Shown here piece by piece: positions 12,233 through 20,885 of a stretch of 20,885 bases of DNA. The DNA comes from Echinostoma caproni. Lineage: Eukaryota > Platyhelminthes > Trematoda > Plagiorchiida > Echinostomatidae. The first letter of the stretch is position 1. The number at the start of each line of letters is the position of its first letter. A model generated the notes under the pieces. That model was not told the DNA's origin. It searched no databases and was given only the letters and a program-made list of their open reading frames with translations. A program made the translations under genes and the position numbers. The stretch spans positions 1 to 20,885 of the forward strand of contig UZAN01043389.1 in NCBI GenBank assembly GCA_900618425.1, in the 5' to 3' direction.

Positions 12233-13572
12233 TTTGTCTATATTACGTAACAAAATTCTCTCTGATTAAATCGTTTTTACAATCGATGACCCCAAGGTAC
12301 TTTTGTAATCTTTTTGTTATTTGATCGATACGGTAAAAGGCTTCGGTAGGATATATGAATTTAAATTTTTCTTGGCTTATTTATTGAACTTTGTGACGGA
12401 AATATTATATTTTTAAAACTTCAATTACTGAAACCATTCATAGAAATCAACCTCATTTTGCACAACCAAAACTAAAGCATTCAATCAGCGTGTTTCAGTG
12501 AGAATTTGAGGAATTTCAACAATTATAAGCCAGTATGAAATGGTCTTAGTTCATTCAACCTGATCATTTCATGGCACCTCTAATTCATTCATACCATCCG
12601 TATCCTTTGAACCGGTTCTCACAAGCAATTTTCGTGTCCGGATCATTCTGATTGGCCCCAAAGCAATGCCCCCGGAAAGTTGGTATGACTGGGATTGAGG
12701 TTCATGCAAGATTTGTTCTAAATATATCCGTTCATCGATATTTCTTTCCATTAGTGCAATGCCAAAACGCTATATCTTTCTTTGTCCGAAAAATTACACT
12801 CTTATGTGCTTTTCACGAGTGGATGATGTCATTTGATTTCCGAAACTTTTCATCTCGGGTTAATGAGCAAGCTACAAGATGAATGATAAAAGACGGGAGG
12901 GTGGAAAGAAATAATTACACTGGGAATCCCTTTTGGGTGTCAGAATAACTACTTCGTTCGTACGTTCGACAGTTCTGAGCACTCTGTGATCCGCAAGGGA
13001 TTTTGTTGTGAGCGAGCACGTGTGCCCACTCACAAGCAGTCACACAGTGAACCCCAACTGTACACCATTAATGACCATGTTATTTATGCTCTGATCAACT
13101 GATATTTATCAGATTCTTTCTGAAAGATGTAACCATAACTACAATCTCAAGACCATCATATGTGTATGGGCCTGGTTGATGCAATATATCATTCATATTC
13201 AGGCAGGAAAACAGAACATCCGCAAATCTGGTGAACAGGGGCTCACAACAGTATTTAACTTAGTACATTTTAATCTCTATAAAGGACAGAGCAGGTTGAA
13301 TAACAACAACAAAACAACAAAAGTACTACATATAGGTAATATAAAAATCTTAACAACACATGTGACCTATAACAAAACGCTTTTTATCACAGTGGTAACA
13401 TTGTGCAGCTAACAAAGTTAGGTCGCTGCGGTCTTTTGAATCACTACTCCGGGGTTCTCAACCTACATCAGGTCTTATAAACAAAGCGACAGTTCAAAAA
13501 CAATCCCCGAGGGTGTGATGTAATATTCTCTCCAAATGATATATTTTTAGTTTTCATGTATATTTCTTGGTG
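12233..13572. other. No recognised gene
   Basis: The opposed frames at 12569-12751 (minus) and 12652-12882 (plus) overlap and neither has a motif I know. The minus one has the more protein-like composition. The plus frame at 13176-13412 is A- and N-rich low-complexity sequence. I support no gene here. Confidence 0.4.
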
Positions 13573-13574
13573 TA

Positions 13575-13668
13575 GCGGCTTGTGGTGTAGTCAGTTATGA
13601 GCAGCAATCAAGCTGTAGCGAGTGAAATCATATAGTCTCGACGATCATGTATTTGAATCCGGGTTACT
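13575..13668 (+). repeat. tRNA-like (SINE head) relic
   Basis: TGGTGTAGTCAG (13583-13594) approximates a polymerase III A box, and TATTTGAATCCGGG (13650-13663) approximates a B box (GGTTCGAATCC with two changes). The boxes are about 55 bases apart, somewhat longer than in a plain tRNA but acceptable for a tRNA-derived SINE. No cloverleaf closes. The assignment rests only on the two boxes and their order. Confidence 0.3.
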
Positions 13669-13906
13669 GTTCCCTAACTACTGCATTTCCGGATCTCACT
13701 TGAAAACAGTTTAGTTGACTAAATCTCTTTCTCTCAAGTGAGTATACGATCGTTACAGCAATGTTATACGTAGTCTTGTTTCAGTGAGAGTAACTCCAAG
13801 GTTAGATTGCCTTCAAATGACAGAGTAACACATATTGACCATACCGGTTCAACTCAGATCAAATCATCAATCAACTGAGGGGTAGGTTCTTCATGTAGAA
13901 GATGTT

Positions 13907-13930
13907 ACCTTGGTTTTAAATAACCAAAGT
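13907..13930. repeat. Hairpin, 9-base arms with one mismatch
   Basis: ACCTTGGTT (13907-13915) and AACCAAAGT (13922-13930) are inverted complements except for one position, with a 6-base AT loop. It lies in otherwise featureless DNA. No run of T follows to suggest a terminator, and no function is evident. Confidence 0.6.
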
Positions 13931-14076
13931 ATTTGCAATTCAAGTATGCTGTTGGAGATTTTCCGGTCTCTCTTTCAGGTAGCCGACTGTCTAATATTGA
14001 ATATACAAAAGACATTATATTATTGAGTCGGTTGCACCTCCAAAAGGTACAAGTACTGGGTTGGTCCCGTTCCCTA

Positions 14077-14232
14077 ACCCCAATTCAAATGCGCCAGCAA
14101 TAGAGAAAGTGGAGCAATGTCACCAGTAGCTGGAAACCCCAGCAGTACACGTCCATCAAACCCCAAAGCATAGGCATTGCGAGTTTGGCGGCGATCAGTA
14201 AGGTTCGCTTCTATGTATTTCGCTGTAGAATG
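14077..14232 (-). pseudogene. Protein fragment, repeat-like, unassigned
   Basis: A 52-codon minus-strand frame runs between TGA (14235-14233) and TAG (14076-14074). It has clear coding character: mixed composition, richer in G and C than its surroundings, and segments such as DRRQTRNAYALGFDGR and GFPATGDIAPLSLLL. The same frame stays protein-like for about 20 residues beyond the stop, to about 14015. No methionine start or splice sites stand out. I do not recognise the family. The isolated position and interior stop suggest a fragment of a transposable element or a pseudogene exon. Confidence 0.35.
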
Positions 14233-14577
14233 TCACTAGTTGGGCAAAAAGATCCTACTTGACAGGTAAATCTCGGATGAAGTGTTGACAGGTATACAGA
14301 AGAATCTGTTGGTGGTTGAAAACTTTAGCGTTCTATGGCACCGTCGGTACACTGGAATCGAGTGCATTTTGCAGGAAGTATTTCATCTGACGTTGCTATA
14401 ATGTGCAGGATACTGGTTATTACGGTGTTCAACTACTGCTGTCCACACTGTATTGCAAAAGTCTGCTGGGACAACCGGAAGAGCAATTCCATGGTTAGGT
14501 GAACAGTAATAAGTAATTCTGGTAGGGCACTGATTCAATTACTTAACCGTATATTGGTATGCCTTACTCATAGACTT

Positions 14578-14603
14578 CCTTGATAAGGTTTTATTTATCA
14601 AGG
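14578..14603. repeat. Perfect 9-bp hairpin
   Basis: CCTTGATAA (14578-14586) and TTATCAAGG (14595-14603) are perfect inverted complements around the 8-base loop GGTTTTAT. No gene or element end abuts it. A chance inverted repeat or a remnant of a small inverted-repeat element are both possible. Confidence 0.65.
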
Positions 14604-15976
14604 CAGGCAGTGGAATGAAGAAGGCCAGTGATAGTCAGGCTTAAGTCCAATATGAGGGTATGCAAATGTTGATAAGGTGACTCGAACCTATAAGTCACGT
14701 TTTGCTTAGTGTCCTCAACAGTGGCACTGCTACATTTTTAGGTGAATTTATTCTGTACTATTCTCAAATATGCACTTCTTCCATCTTCCGTCCACCAAAA
14801 CCGCACCATGGGAGAGCAAGGTTATTGCGTACAGAAACTGAAGTTGACTATACCGAATAAAATCGCCCTTCCGGCTGCAGCTATACAAAATTGACTTACG
14901 TTTTATATAACGAAAAAACGGCATATTTAAAGCACTTTACCGCGGTGGTTTTGTTAGCTTTAGTTAACGGCACTGTAATTTTAATGTGACTGTGTTCAGT
15001 TCATGAAGATCCTCATTCAGTTCGCTTTGCCATCAAAAACGGCTAAGAATTACTGTTTCTAAAAACCTCAAATATGGTGGAACCAAGTGATGTGATACAA
15101 AATCACTGGATTTGCTCTGATGATGCTTAAATACGAAATCATTGTACACAGCTTTGTCGTTACAATTTATTTACCTCTGTCACCATATCCTGTTCTCCTG
15201 GCTTCGGAAATCCTTCTGTGGTTTCTTTATACCATGCACACGCAGAGTGTAAAACAGCTCCCGATTTAAAACTAAACTCTAATGTGAAACCATTGTATGG
15301 GGTCACGCAGTGGTTGAGCATGCATAAACCTTGACGACCTCAAGTTTACGAATGAAACAAGTGAACAATGAGTTTTACAGCAACGATTTGCATAGGCATT
15401 ACCATTGCCACTTCTGAGAGGATGTTTACGTTGCTGTAGTTCGACTAACCACTATGCACACTAACCTACGATCGAAAAACAAGTAAAAGAATGTAAAGGT
15501 GACAGTTATACCAAGAAAGAAGTGTTGTATGCGAACAGTCGTGGTGTGGTTGGATGCTCAATAGATACACGGACACTACTGTCTTCGACACGGCCAAATG
15601 ATCAGTGTTACTAAGTACCAATTCGAAAGTGACCTATTTATTCGCGTGCGATAAAATAGGTATTTATATCTTCATGTCAATTGACAGGTTGACTAATTTT
15701 GCCTCTTTCCATCATCTGCCTACCTCCACTTAGTACACTGCACACATCGATAGCAAGTATACTGCAAGGTGCTGTAACAATCGTTGATATATATATATAA
15801 TAAAAATTATAAAATTAATACATTTTACTGTCTCTCATTGATCATATATCAATCCGCATAACTTTCAGAAGGGGTGCAAACTGCAGTCATTTATCGTCTT
15901 CCTGGAGACGCAATTGATAGGAAAGCATCAGCTGGGTAAAATTCCAGAGGACTTTTGGTGCTCCGATTTCGTCTTA
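14604..15976. other. No recognised gene; weak A-box and AT repeat
   Basis: No open frame of note exists on either strand. GTGGTTGAGCATGC at about 15311-15324 resembles a tRNA A box, but no B box follows at a sensible distance. A short (AT)6 tract lies at 15787-15798, followed by more AT-only sequence to about 15820. The frame of the broken coding segment upstream on the minus strand keeps a protein-like stretch past two stops, to about 15890. Confidence 0.4.
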
Positions 15977-16505
15977 TTATTCATTGTCCTCAATATAAGC
16001 AATCTTGCTTTGACTTAAGTCGTCTTTTTCGACCATACGTTCAAAAGCCTCAGTATGTTTTGAGTGGGTGTCTCGGGGCTGTGGCCAGTTAATCCTCTCT
16101 TGAACTCATCAAAATGCTCATGCACAACTAATCGTTTCAAATAGCTTGTACTGAGGAAGCCCTAATCACGGCATTCCCGTCGCGGCGATATTTTCCGCCA
16201 AAGTCAGATAACGAAAATTCATCATCCGGGGCTATATCGGGGACGGTGAACCACTGGTACTTCAGCTGCGAAAGTTGTCTGAAGACCCTGGTTCCCACCA
16301 ACCACCCGAGAAGAGGCGTGGAAACCACACCCACCCATACCTCCTTGGTGATGACAGTGGTAACCGGCTCGATTGAAGATTGAGTTGTATTGGGCACCTT
16401 GGATGCTTGAACCCATCCAAAGGGTTCATTATCTAATGAACCGGACACTGATTCTAAATGGTGTGCTGTTTTCTCAAACCGCCCCACTGCCTTGCGATGC
16501 AGGCT
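15977..16505 (-). pseudogene. Broken coding segment in three frames, unassigned
   Basis: Three consecutive minus-strand frames look coding and abut each other. The first (16505-16137) is open for over 120 codons, richer in G and C than its surroundings. It has a hydrophobic stretch with GVVSTPLLGWLVGTRVF (one possible membrane segment) and then an acidic/basic part (VPDIAPDDEFSLSDFGGKYR). The second (16161-16015) starts GFLSTSYLKRLVVHEHFDEF exactly where the first loses quality (near 16160). The third (16051-15977) reads EAFERMVEKDD and ends EDNE followed by two stops. This may be a gene with very short introns, a frameshifted pseudogene or a decayed transposon protein. I do not recognise the family. 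No convincing GT...AG pair joins the frames in phase, which favours a pseudogene. Confidence 0.5.
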
Positions 16506-17604
16506 TTAGTTGTTCATAGGCCCTGGTTTTCTATTGTCAAAATAAATTTACCTTGTTGATAACTTGGCAGTATCACACCTAACTCCAAACGATGAACCTG
16601 TTCGTTTCATAACAATTATAATACTGTGATTTGTTAAGCATGCGGTCTGAAAACAGAAGTGTGAAAATGTAAGGATATAATATATCAACGTCAAATACTG
16701 TATTATTCGTTTGATGTTCACAGTATGAATAAAATGCTGTGTTCGACTAAAAAAACGCGAAATTGAATCAATCATTTGGGAAAGTCACTGTGATAAGAAC
16801 GACCAAGTCTAATATCCGATCGCCTGTGGTTAACACTGAAGTACCATCGATGAGTGGTTTTTATTTTGTTTTATCAAATGAACAGAGAGGTACGTGTACA
16901 CATTAAGCAGAAATGAACTTTCATCGGTGTGTGATCTCATCTGCGTTTTGGCTGAAACGTTTGTACAGGTAATGGCCTCTGGTCCCTTACTATCGCAGAG
17001 GCACATATGTGTGATCAACTGAACTTTGAAACGAGGACTCGCTTCGATCCGTAAACGGTTTAGGGTTGGGAGACATTCAAAGGTACTCAAACGCTTGTAT
17101 CGTGAATTCACTATCGTTCATTCAAATGTTCGTGTGTATTGTGCAAACCACCAGTTATAACTAGCACATATACAAGCTAAAACATTGGTCGCCATGTACC
17201 TCTGAGATTTAATTCCGGCTTTGAATGGCGTTGTCAGAATTATTCAATAACACAATAATTTTAAGTATCTGAATTCGTCCTGAATGGATTTCAATGTTTT
17301 ATTTTTGTACTAACAAAATACGCCATCGTTTTGTCTGATCTTTTTCAGATTGATGATGTCTAAACGTAACTTCTCACTTTCGTCTTGACTAATAAAAATA
17401 TGCTCCATTGAACCCTCAGTTTACTTAATATCACTCTTTCTTTAACAAGTGCCATAAACTGGACATTAATTTTGTGAATGAAATAAGGCATAGCTAGTAA
17501 TGTGAACCAATCAAATGGCACATTCGAACCACAATTGTGTAATTGCATTGATGGGTGATAAGTGAGTATTCTGGTTTTGACCGACTAGGCGTGTACCCGA
17601 GCCT
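16506..17604. other. No recognised gene; possible upstream exon signals
   Basis: On the minus strand AACAAG|GTAAAT (about 16557-16546) resembles a splice donor, but joining it to the coding segment below does not keep the frame. The minus-strand frame at 16830-17111 is moderately protein-like, with a donor-like GTAAGG at 16990-16985 inside it, again without a partner. On the plus strand a pyrimidine run ending CTTTTTCAG at 17348 resembles an acceptor but leads only into a very short open frame. Confidence 0.35.
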
Positions 17605-17790
17605 AAATGGGACTCATGATGTGGTTGGTGGTCGAGTGCTGGTACAGTTTGTGCGTTGTCTCCCTTGTTTCTATCGGGCGTAGCAATCAAAAAGTAACAA
17701 CCCTGTACAGGAATAACTCGATCAATTCAGTTTGAGCTGGCTCACTACCTGATGGTAAGGGATCTTCTGGGTTCGAAACCCGCGTGGAAC
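17605..17790 (+). repeat. tRNA-like / SINE relic with intact B box
   Basis: GGTTCGAAACC at 17770-17780 is an exact match to the polymerase III B-box consensus. TGGCTCACTACC about 30 bases upstream is a plausible but imperfect A box. A second A-box-like string, TGGTCGAGTGC, sits near 17628-17638 and resembles the A box of the minus-strand relic at 18.0 kb. Flanking pairing does not close into a full tRNA cloverleaf. The likely identity is a tRNA-derived SINE fragment or two overlapping fragments. Confidence 0.4.
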
Positions 17791-17977
17791 AAGGATTTTC
17801 CCCAATCGACAGGGATTATTCGGGATCAATGCCAATGTGGTATGGTTTACTTGGTGCTTCATTGACTGAATCATGATCAATTTTCCTTAAACATAAAGAT
17901 CGTTTTTATGAAATTAGTGGAGGATTTGATTTGATTAGGTGATGAATTCGTTAGATGAATGAATCCTGAGCTTCAAC
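17791..17977. other. Spacer or SINE body between two tRNA-like relics
   Basis: This interval separates the plus-strand and minus-strand tRNA-like segments, which therefore face each other tail to tail. It has no coding potential and could be the tRNA-unrelated body of either SINE. That cannot be tested with single copies. Confidence 0.3.
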
Positions 17978-18042
17978 CCAACTGGGAATCAAATTCGGAA
18001 CCTCAAAGATAACATGCTACCCACTCAACCACCGAGCAACTG
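17978..18042 (-). repeat. tRNA-derived SINE head, best example
   Basis: On the minus strand TGGTTGAGTGG (18031-18021) is an exact match to the A-box consensus TRGYNNARNNG. TTTGATTCCC (17993-17984) follows about 27 bases later and matches the B box GGTTCGATTCC apart from decay at the 5' side. Spacing is tRNA-like. The T-stem does not pair, so this is not a functional tRNA. It lies about 65 bases beyond the apparent 3' end of the LINE, in the same orientation. Confidence 0.5.
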
Positions 18043-18105
18043 ACCGGAACATTTTCATTTTACGTTTACGAGATGTAGCATAACCCATCGTAGCGAACAT
18101 CACAA

Positions 18106-18284
18106 CGTAAAGTAAAGTCAAGAGTGCACTTTATTCATCCAATGTGGTCAGAATTTTCAATGAAAAGGATGTTATCGCATTTTCTTTGGCATTGCACGCT
18201 ATTAAAAATGAGCTTAGTTACTGAGATGATAATGAATCGTACACCGACAACGCGATAAAATAAGGAAAATGGCAACGTGGAAAT
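18106..18284 (-). other. LINE 3' UTR with poly(A) signal and short tandem tail
   Basis: After the last LINE codon the minus strand runs through AT-rich sequence to a GATGAATAAAG string (about 18139-18129) containing the AATAAA polyadenylation signal. It then reaches GACTTTACTTTACG (about 18119-18106), two copies of a 5-base unit TTTAC. CR1-type elements typically end in a few copies of a short repeat rather than a long poly(A), so I place the 3' terminus here. The boundary is inference from one copy. Confidence 0.5.
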
Positions 18285-18636
18285 TTACACGAGACTGTGT
18301 AAAAGTTCGTTTGATATTCGCTCTCTAGAAACCAACAAAAGTGGAAGGTAAGGTACAAAGGAGTTGTGAAACGCAGTGATTCGAGTATATAAAGGTTTAA
18401 ATTTATTGCAGACAGAAGTTGAAATGGAGCTAGATCGGGCTGTGTGTAAGGGATGTGACTCATCGGACAAGATGGAGTCACACAGACGGTCACACGCATT
18501 CTGGTGTTGGTTGACAATGGAATCAACCAGCTCCTCATGAGATACAGCTTTTCAGAGAGCGTCTAATTGATATGAAATCCTCAAACAGTAGACCGGGAAA
18601 GATAACGGGAGAGCAGTAGGTCCAATGGCATCAAAC
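18285..18636 (-). pseudogene. LINE C-terminal domain, frameshifted
   Basis: Beyond the stop at 18636-18634 the original frame continues with YCSPVIFPGLL, then shifts near 18540 into a frame with the CR1-type tail. This reads NACDRLCDSILSD followed by SHPLHTA, and later FHNSFVPYLPLLL, ending at TGA/TAA near 18287-18285. This region follows the thumb in CR1/L2-type reverse transcriptases. It lies directly downstream of the RT and would be one protein with it in an active copy. The frameshift and internal stops prevent that here. Confidence 0.75.
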
Positions 18637-19865
18637 TCACGAGATAAATTTGGAGGTGATGTACAATGGCACCCTCAGATGCCGAAGGCGTGAAATATAA
18701 AAGGTCAACTTTCTGACTTTAAGAAATGCTTGTTCTACGGGATAGGACCATTTGAAGTCAGCGGACACGAAACATCCAAGATATTTGAAGTGTTGTGACC
18801 TTTCAACTTTAACGTTATCGATCAAGACATTGGGAACAGATGATCCAGAAAGAGTTGATGGCCTACGGTCAATGGAAAACAGAACTTCAATGCATTTATT
18901 AGGGTTTAAAGAACGGTGAACGCCATCGGACCATTCATAAATGGAACTTATAGCTGATTGAAGGGGGTTAGTTGAAGCGTTGTTGTTGTGAGCTGGACCA
19001 CCAACTGTTATGACATCGGCATATTTGAAAGTGAAAACATTTGGGGTGACTGGCAAATGTTGGATGTAAAAGAAAAACAGAAAAGGGGATAAAATTGCTC
19101 CCCGCATTACACCCTGGTTTACAGTAACAGTAGAAGACCTAATATCATTGCGATAAATGTATTGGCGTCGATCGGTAAAATAGTCGTGCATCCAATTCAA
19201 AGATGTGGCGGTAGATTATGTTGCCGTAACAGTGTCAATAGGATGTTTCTGTCGACAGAGTTGAACACGTTTGTTTAGTCCAAGAAACAAACGTGAACAA
19301 TTTTGTGTTTTTGGTCTACAGCGGATAAAATAGAATGTATAAGACAAGGAATCGCATATAAATTAGAGCAACGATTACAATAAGCAAACTGATTGGAATA
19401 ACGAAAATCAGGATTAGAGGACAGGTGCTCAATAATAATGCGCTCAACAGTCTTAAGTAATACTGAAGATGAAGCAATAGGCCGAAACTTACCCTTTTCT
19501 TTCTTAGGTACTGGATTGATGCGCACATTACGCTATGTGTTAACTAGTCTTCTTTCTGACAGACATGTATTAAAGATAAATGAAATGGTTTGTGCGAGAC
19601 GGTTTGCACATGTTTTAAAGACCACTGGGGATAACCCATCAGGACCAGCGGATTTATTTCGATTGACAGCATTTAACTTCTTTAAAACTTGCTCTATTGT
19701 GATAAGCACAGGAAGATGGAAATCAAGTGACGTTATGTTTGGACTCGGTAGAGCTTGCACAAGGTTTTTCACTGGAGTAAATGATTTGTTGAGCTCATTG
19801 ATATCACATGAGACTGTATTAGGTAAAGTTGAACGAGCACAGAGCAACATCAGTCCGTTCCAAAG
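18637..19865 (-). pseudogene. LINE reverse transcriptase, catalytic residues lost
   Basis: This segment would copy element RNA into DNA at a nicked target. In order it shows KSAGPDG at 19655-19635, INPVPKK and FRPIASSSVLLKTVERII (fingers), QFAY, and FLD just before 19275, which is motif A with its Asp. TNVFNSVDRN follows in the same frame after a stop at 19274-19272. Then comes GVMRGAILSP at 19113-19084 (family G.PQG..LSP) and KYADV with YADV at 19023-19012 (family YADD), and FKYLGC of the thumb. An in-frame TAG near 19532 sits where a Trp is usual, which suggests a single-base TGG to TAG change. A frameshift lies near 19200. The second catalytic Asp of YADD is Val and the PQG-type Gln is Arg, so the enzyme would be inactive even with its frame intact. 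Confidence 0.88.
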
Positions 19866-20770
19866 CTACCGGCAGGATTTGTCTCCTAGCACGATGTTAG
19901 CATACAATTGATTGAGATGTGCTATCTCGATTCTGATGTGAAAGTTGACAGGTTTGATCGTCAGTTTATCACTCGAGCGATACGCTCTTTCTTTCAGCCA
20001 TCGTAACCATCTCAGTCGATCGCAGATGGAGCGGTTGGGCTTTAGGTGAATCCTTTCCTGAGGGCAGCACACATCATAACAATATTTCAGATAACTGGTA
20101 AGGTTCTCACAGAAGACCGAAATATCAGGATTGAAGAGTTGTTGTAAGTCCGTACAGCCAACCATGGATTTTAACTGCATCAAATTGGTCAGATGATTTT
20201 GTCGTAAACGTATCTTGCGTGCATCGTTCTTCATCAGGATATGTTGTTTGCATTTACCATATATTGTAGGTAAAAATTTAATCAGACAGCGATAGGAATT
20301 GCCTACTGGTGCACGTTTAAAGGCATGGAAAAAAGATGGCTCGTTAACGAAGATATGGTCCAAAGAGGCATCATATCGAGTGGAACAAGTAACAATGTTC
20401 TCAAGGGACATAAGTGTGTAAAAACTCACATCAGATCTGTTGAAGTCGCCAGCAACGATGAATAGAGATGTAACAGATTTCTCAAACATGATTGGATAGA
20501 ATACATCCAGGAATGTAAACAACTCACTAGGAGTACAGTCAGGAGTGATGAAGAGATTTGAAAGGATGATCGAAGAGTGACGCAGGAGAAAACGTGGTTT
20601 ACATTCTACAGAAATACAATAAATGTTTTGTGTGCGGTGAGTAAACAGGCATTTGTGGGAGTTACACCACGACCGCCTCCACCTTTAGTTTTCCTTCCTG
20701 GAGGTCTATCTACTCGACATAATTGGAAGCAAATTCAAAGTCTTATTATGGGTAAATTACAAAATTGATG
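19866..20770 (-). pseudogene. LINE AP-type endonuclease and linker, inactivated
   Basis: The endonuclease nicks target DNA to prime reverse transcription. Visible in order are a GGGG run at 20683-20672 (family R.GGG), a region reading VECKPRFLLRHSSIIL after a frameshift between about 20607 and 20640, and FITPDCTPSEL. AGDFN follows with GDFN at 20450-20439, then SLDHIFVN with DH at 20360-20355. GNSYRCLIKF then holds SYR at 20297-20289, where the family has the catalytic SDH. After the domain, a basic linker (KPNRSICDRLRWLRWLKERAY, without the last residue of that run certain) leads towards the RT. The main frame is open from about 20638 to 19866 with a stop at 19865-19863. The lost Asp and His of SDH should abolish nicking. 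Confidence 0.82.
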
Positions 20771-20885
20771 CTTACTTAATCCCATAGGGTCTGTACACAC
20801 TGGGTTTGGTTGGTAGTACAAATGAATAACGAATTCTGACATTCACTCACGGGTAGCGAAAAGTTAAGTGGTTCAATTCTTCATC
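20771..20885. other. Window end; possible upstream LINE sequence
   Basis: The minus strand above 20770 should encode the N-terminal endonuclease motifs if the LINE continues. I could not recognise them among frames broken by stops. Either the element is 5'-truncated here, which is usual for LINEs, or this part is too decayed to read. Confidence 0.35.

Larger units (their letters stand above)
18106..20770 (-). mobile_element. CR1-like non-LTR retrotransposon, degenerate
   Basis: This LINE encodes, in order on the minus strand, an AP-type endonuclease, a linker, a reverse transcriptase and a CR1-type C-terminal domain, followed by a short 3' UTR. Such elements copy themselves by target-primed reverse transcription. 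CR1 is a common LINE clade in trematodes, and the motifs (SAGPDGLSP, PVPKK, FRPIASSSV, QFAY, SVDRN, KYAD, CDSILSD.SHPL) fit CR1 better than RTE, which lacks this C-terminal region. The upstream end is unclear: homology fades above about 20770, so the copy may be 5'-truncated or continue beyond the window. Multiple stops, frameshifts and lost catalytic residues show it is an old inactive copy. Confidence 0.88.

Noticed and set aside
12569..12882. Opposed overlapping frames as exons
   Set aside because: No motif, and neither strand has a supporting splice pair.
16222..16416. 64-residue minus-strand frame inside the coding-like segment
   Set aside because: Alternative frame of 16137-16505, with poorer and glycine/histidine-biased composition.
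17770..17780. Functional tRNA gene
   Set aside because: The B box is perfect, but the acceptor, D and T stems do not pair and no A box fits well.
18218..18538. 106-residue minus-strand open frame
   Set aside because: It overlaps the LINE C-terminal domain in another frame. The frames carrying CDSILSD..HPL and NSFVPYL match the element, so this is a shadow.
19438..19911. 157-residue plus-strand open frame
   Set aside because: Antisense to the LINE reverse transcriptase, whose motifs read clearly on the minus strand.
1..20885. CRISPR array, prokaryotic operon, rRNA
   Set aside because: No regular direct repeats with spacers, no tandem gene layout, and no rRNA core motifs were seen.

Overview
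The window looks like non-coding, AT-rich DNA from a multicellular eukaryote. There are no long open frames, no operons and no Shine-Dalgarno-led genes, and the only recognisable proteins are decayed retrotransposon products. A CR1-like LINE, a Ty3/Gypsy integrase relic and tRNA-like SINE fragments, together with the base composition, fit a parasitic flatworm (trematode or similar) best. Another invertebrate cannot be excluded, because no host gene could be identified.

Layout. Bases 1-2640 hold nothing firmly recognised (one exon-like frame on the minus strand near 2.0 kb). Bases 2647-3359, plus strand, are the 3' end of a dead Ty3/Gypsy pol gene: integrase core motifs (SDQG, TRTTPYHPQ), a frameshift, then the rest of integrase and the pol tail to a terminal stop. 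Bases 3360-13570 are mostly featureless, with one unassigned open frame (5545-5820, plus), an AT microsatellite (about 12.18 kb) and one tRNA-like relic (9.9 kb). Bases 13.57-16.5 kb contain another tRNA-like relic, two hairpins, a repeat-like protein fragment (14077-14232, minus) and an unassigned broken coding segment (15977-16505, minus) in three successive frames. Bases 17.6-18.05 kb carry two more tRNA-like segments.

Bases 18106 to at least 20770, minus strand, are one CR1-like LINE. It carries an AP-type endonuclease, a reverse transcriptase, the C-terminal domain typical of CR1 elements, and a 3' UTR with a polyadenylation signal and a short TTTAC tail. It is dead several times over: endonuclease SDH is now SYR, the RT catalytic YADD is YADV, the PQG-type motif is MRG, and there are in-frame stops and at least three frameshifts.

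No intact gene was found. The window reads as an intergenic or long intronic tract built from old transposable elements. Nothing here amounts to a new working system. The items most worth checking are the two unassigned coding-like segments (15977-16505 and 14077-14232) and the LINE/SINE neighbourhood at 18 kb.
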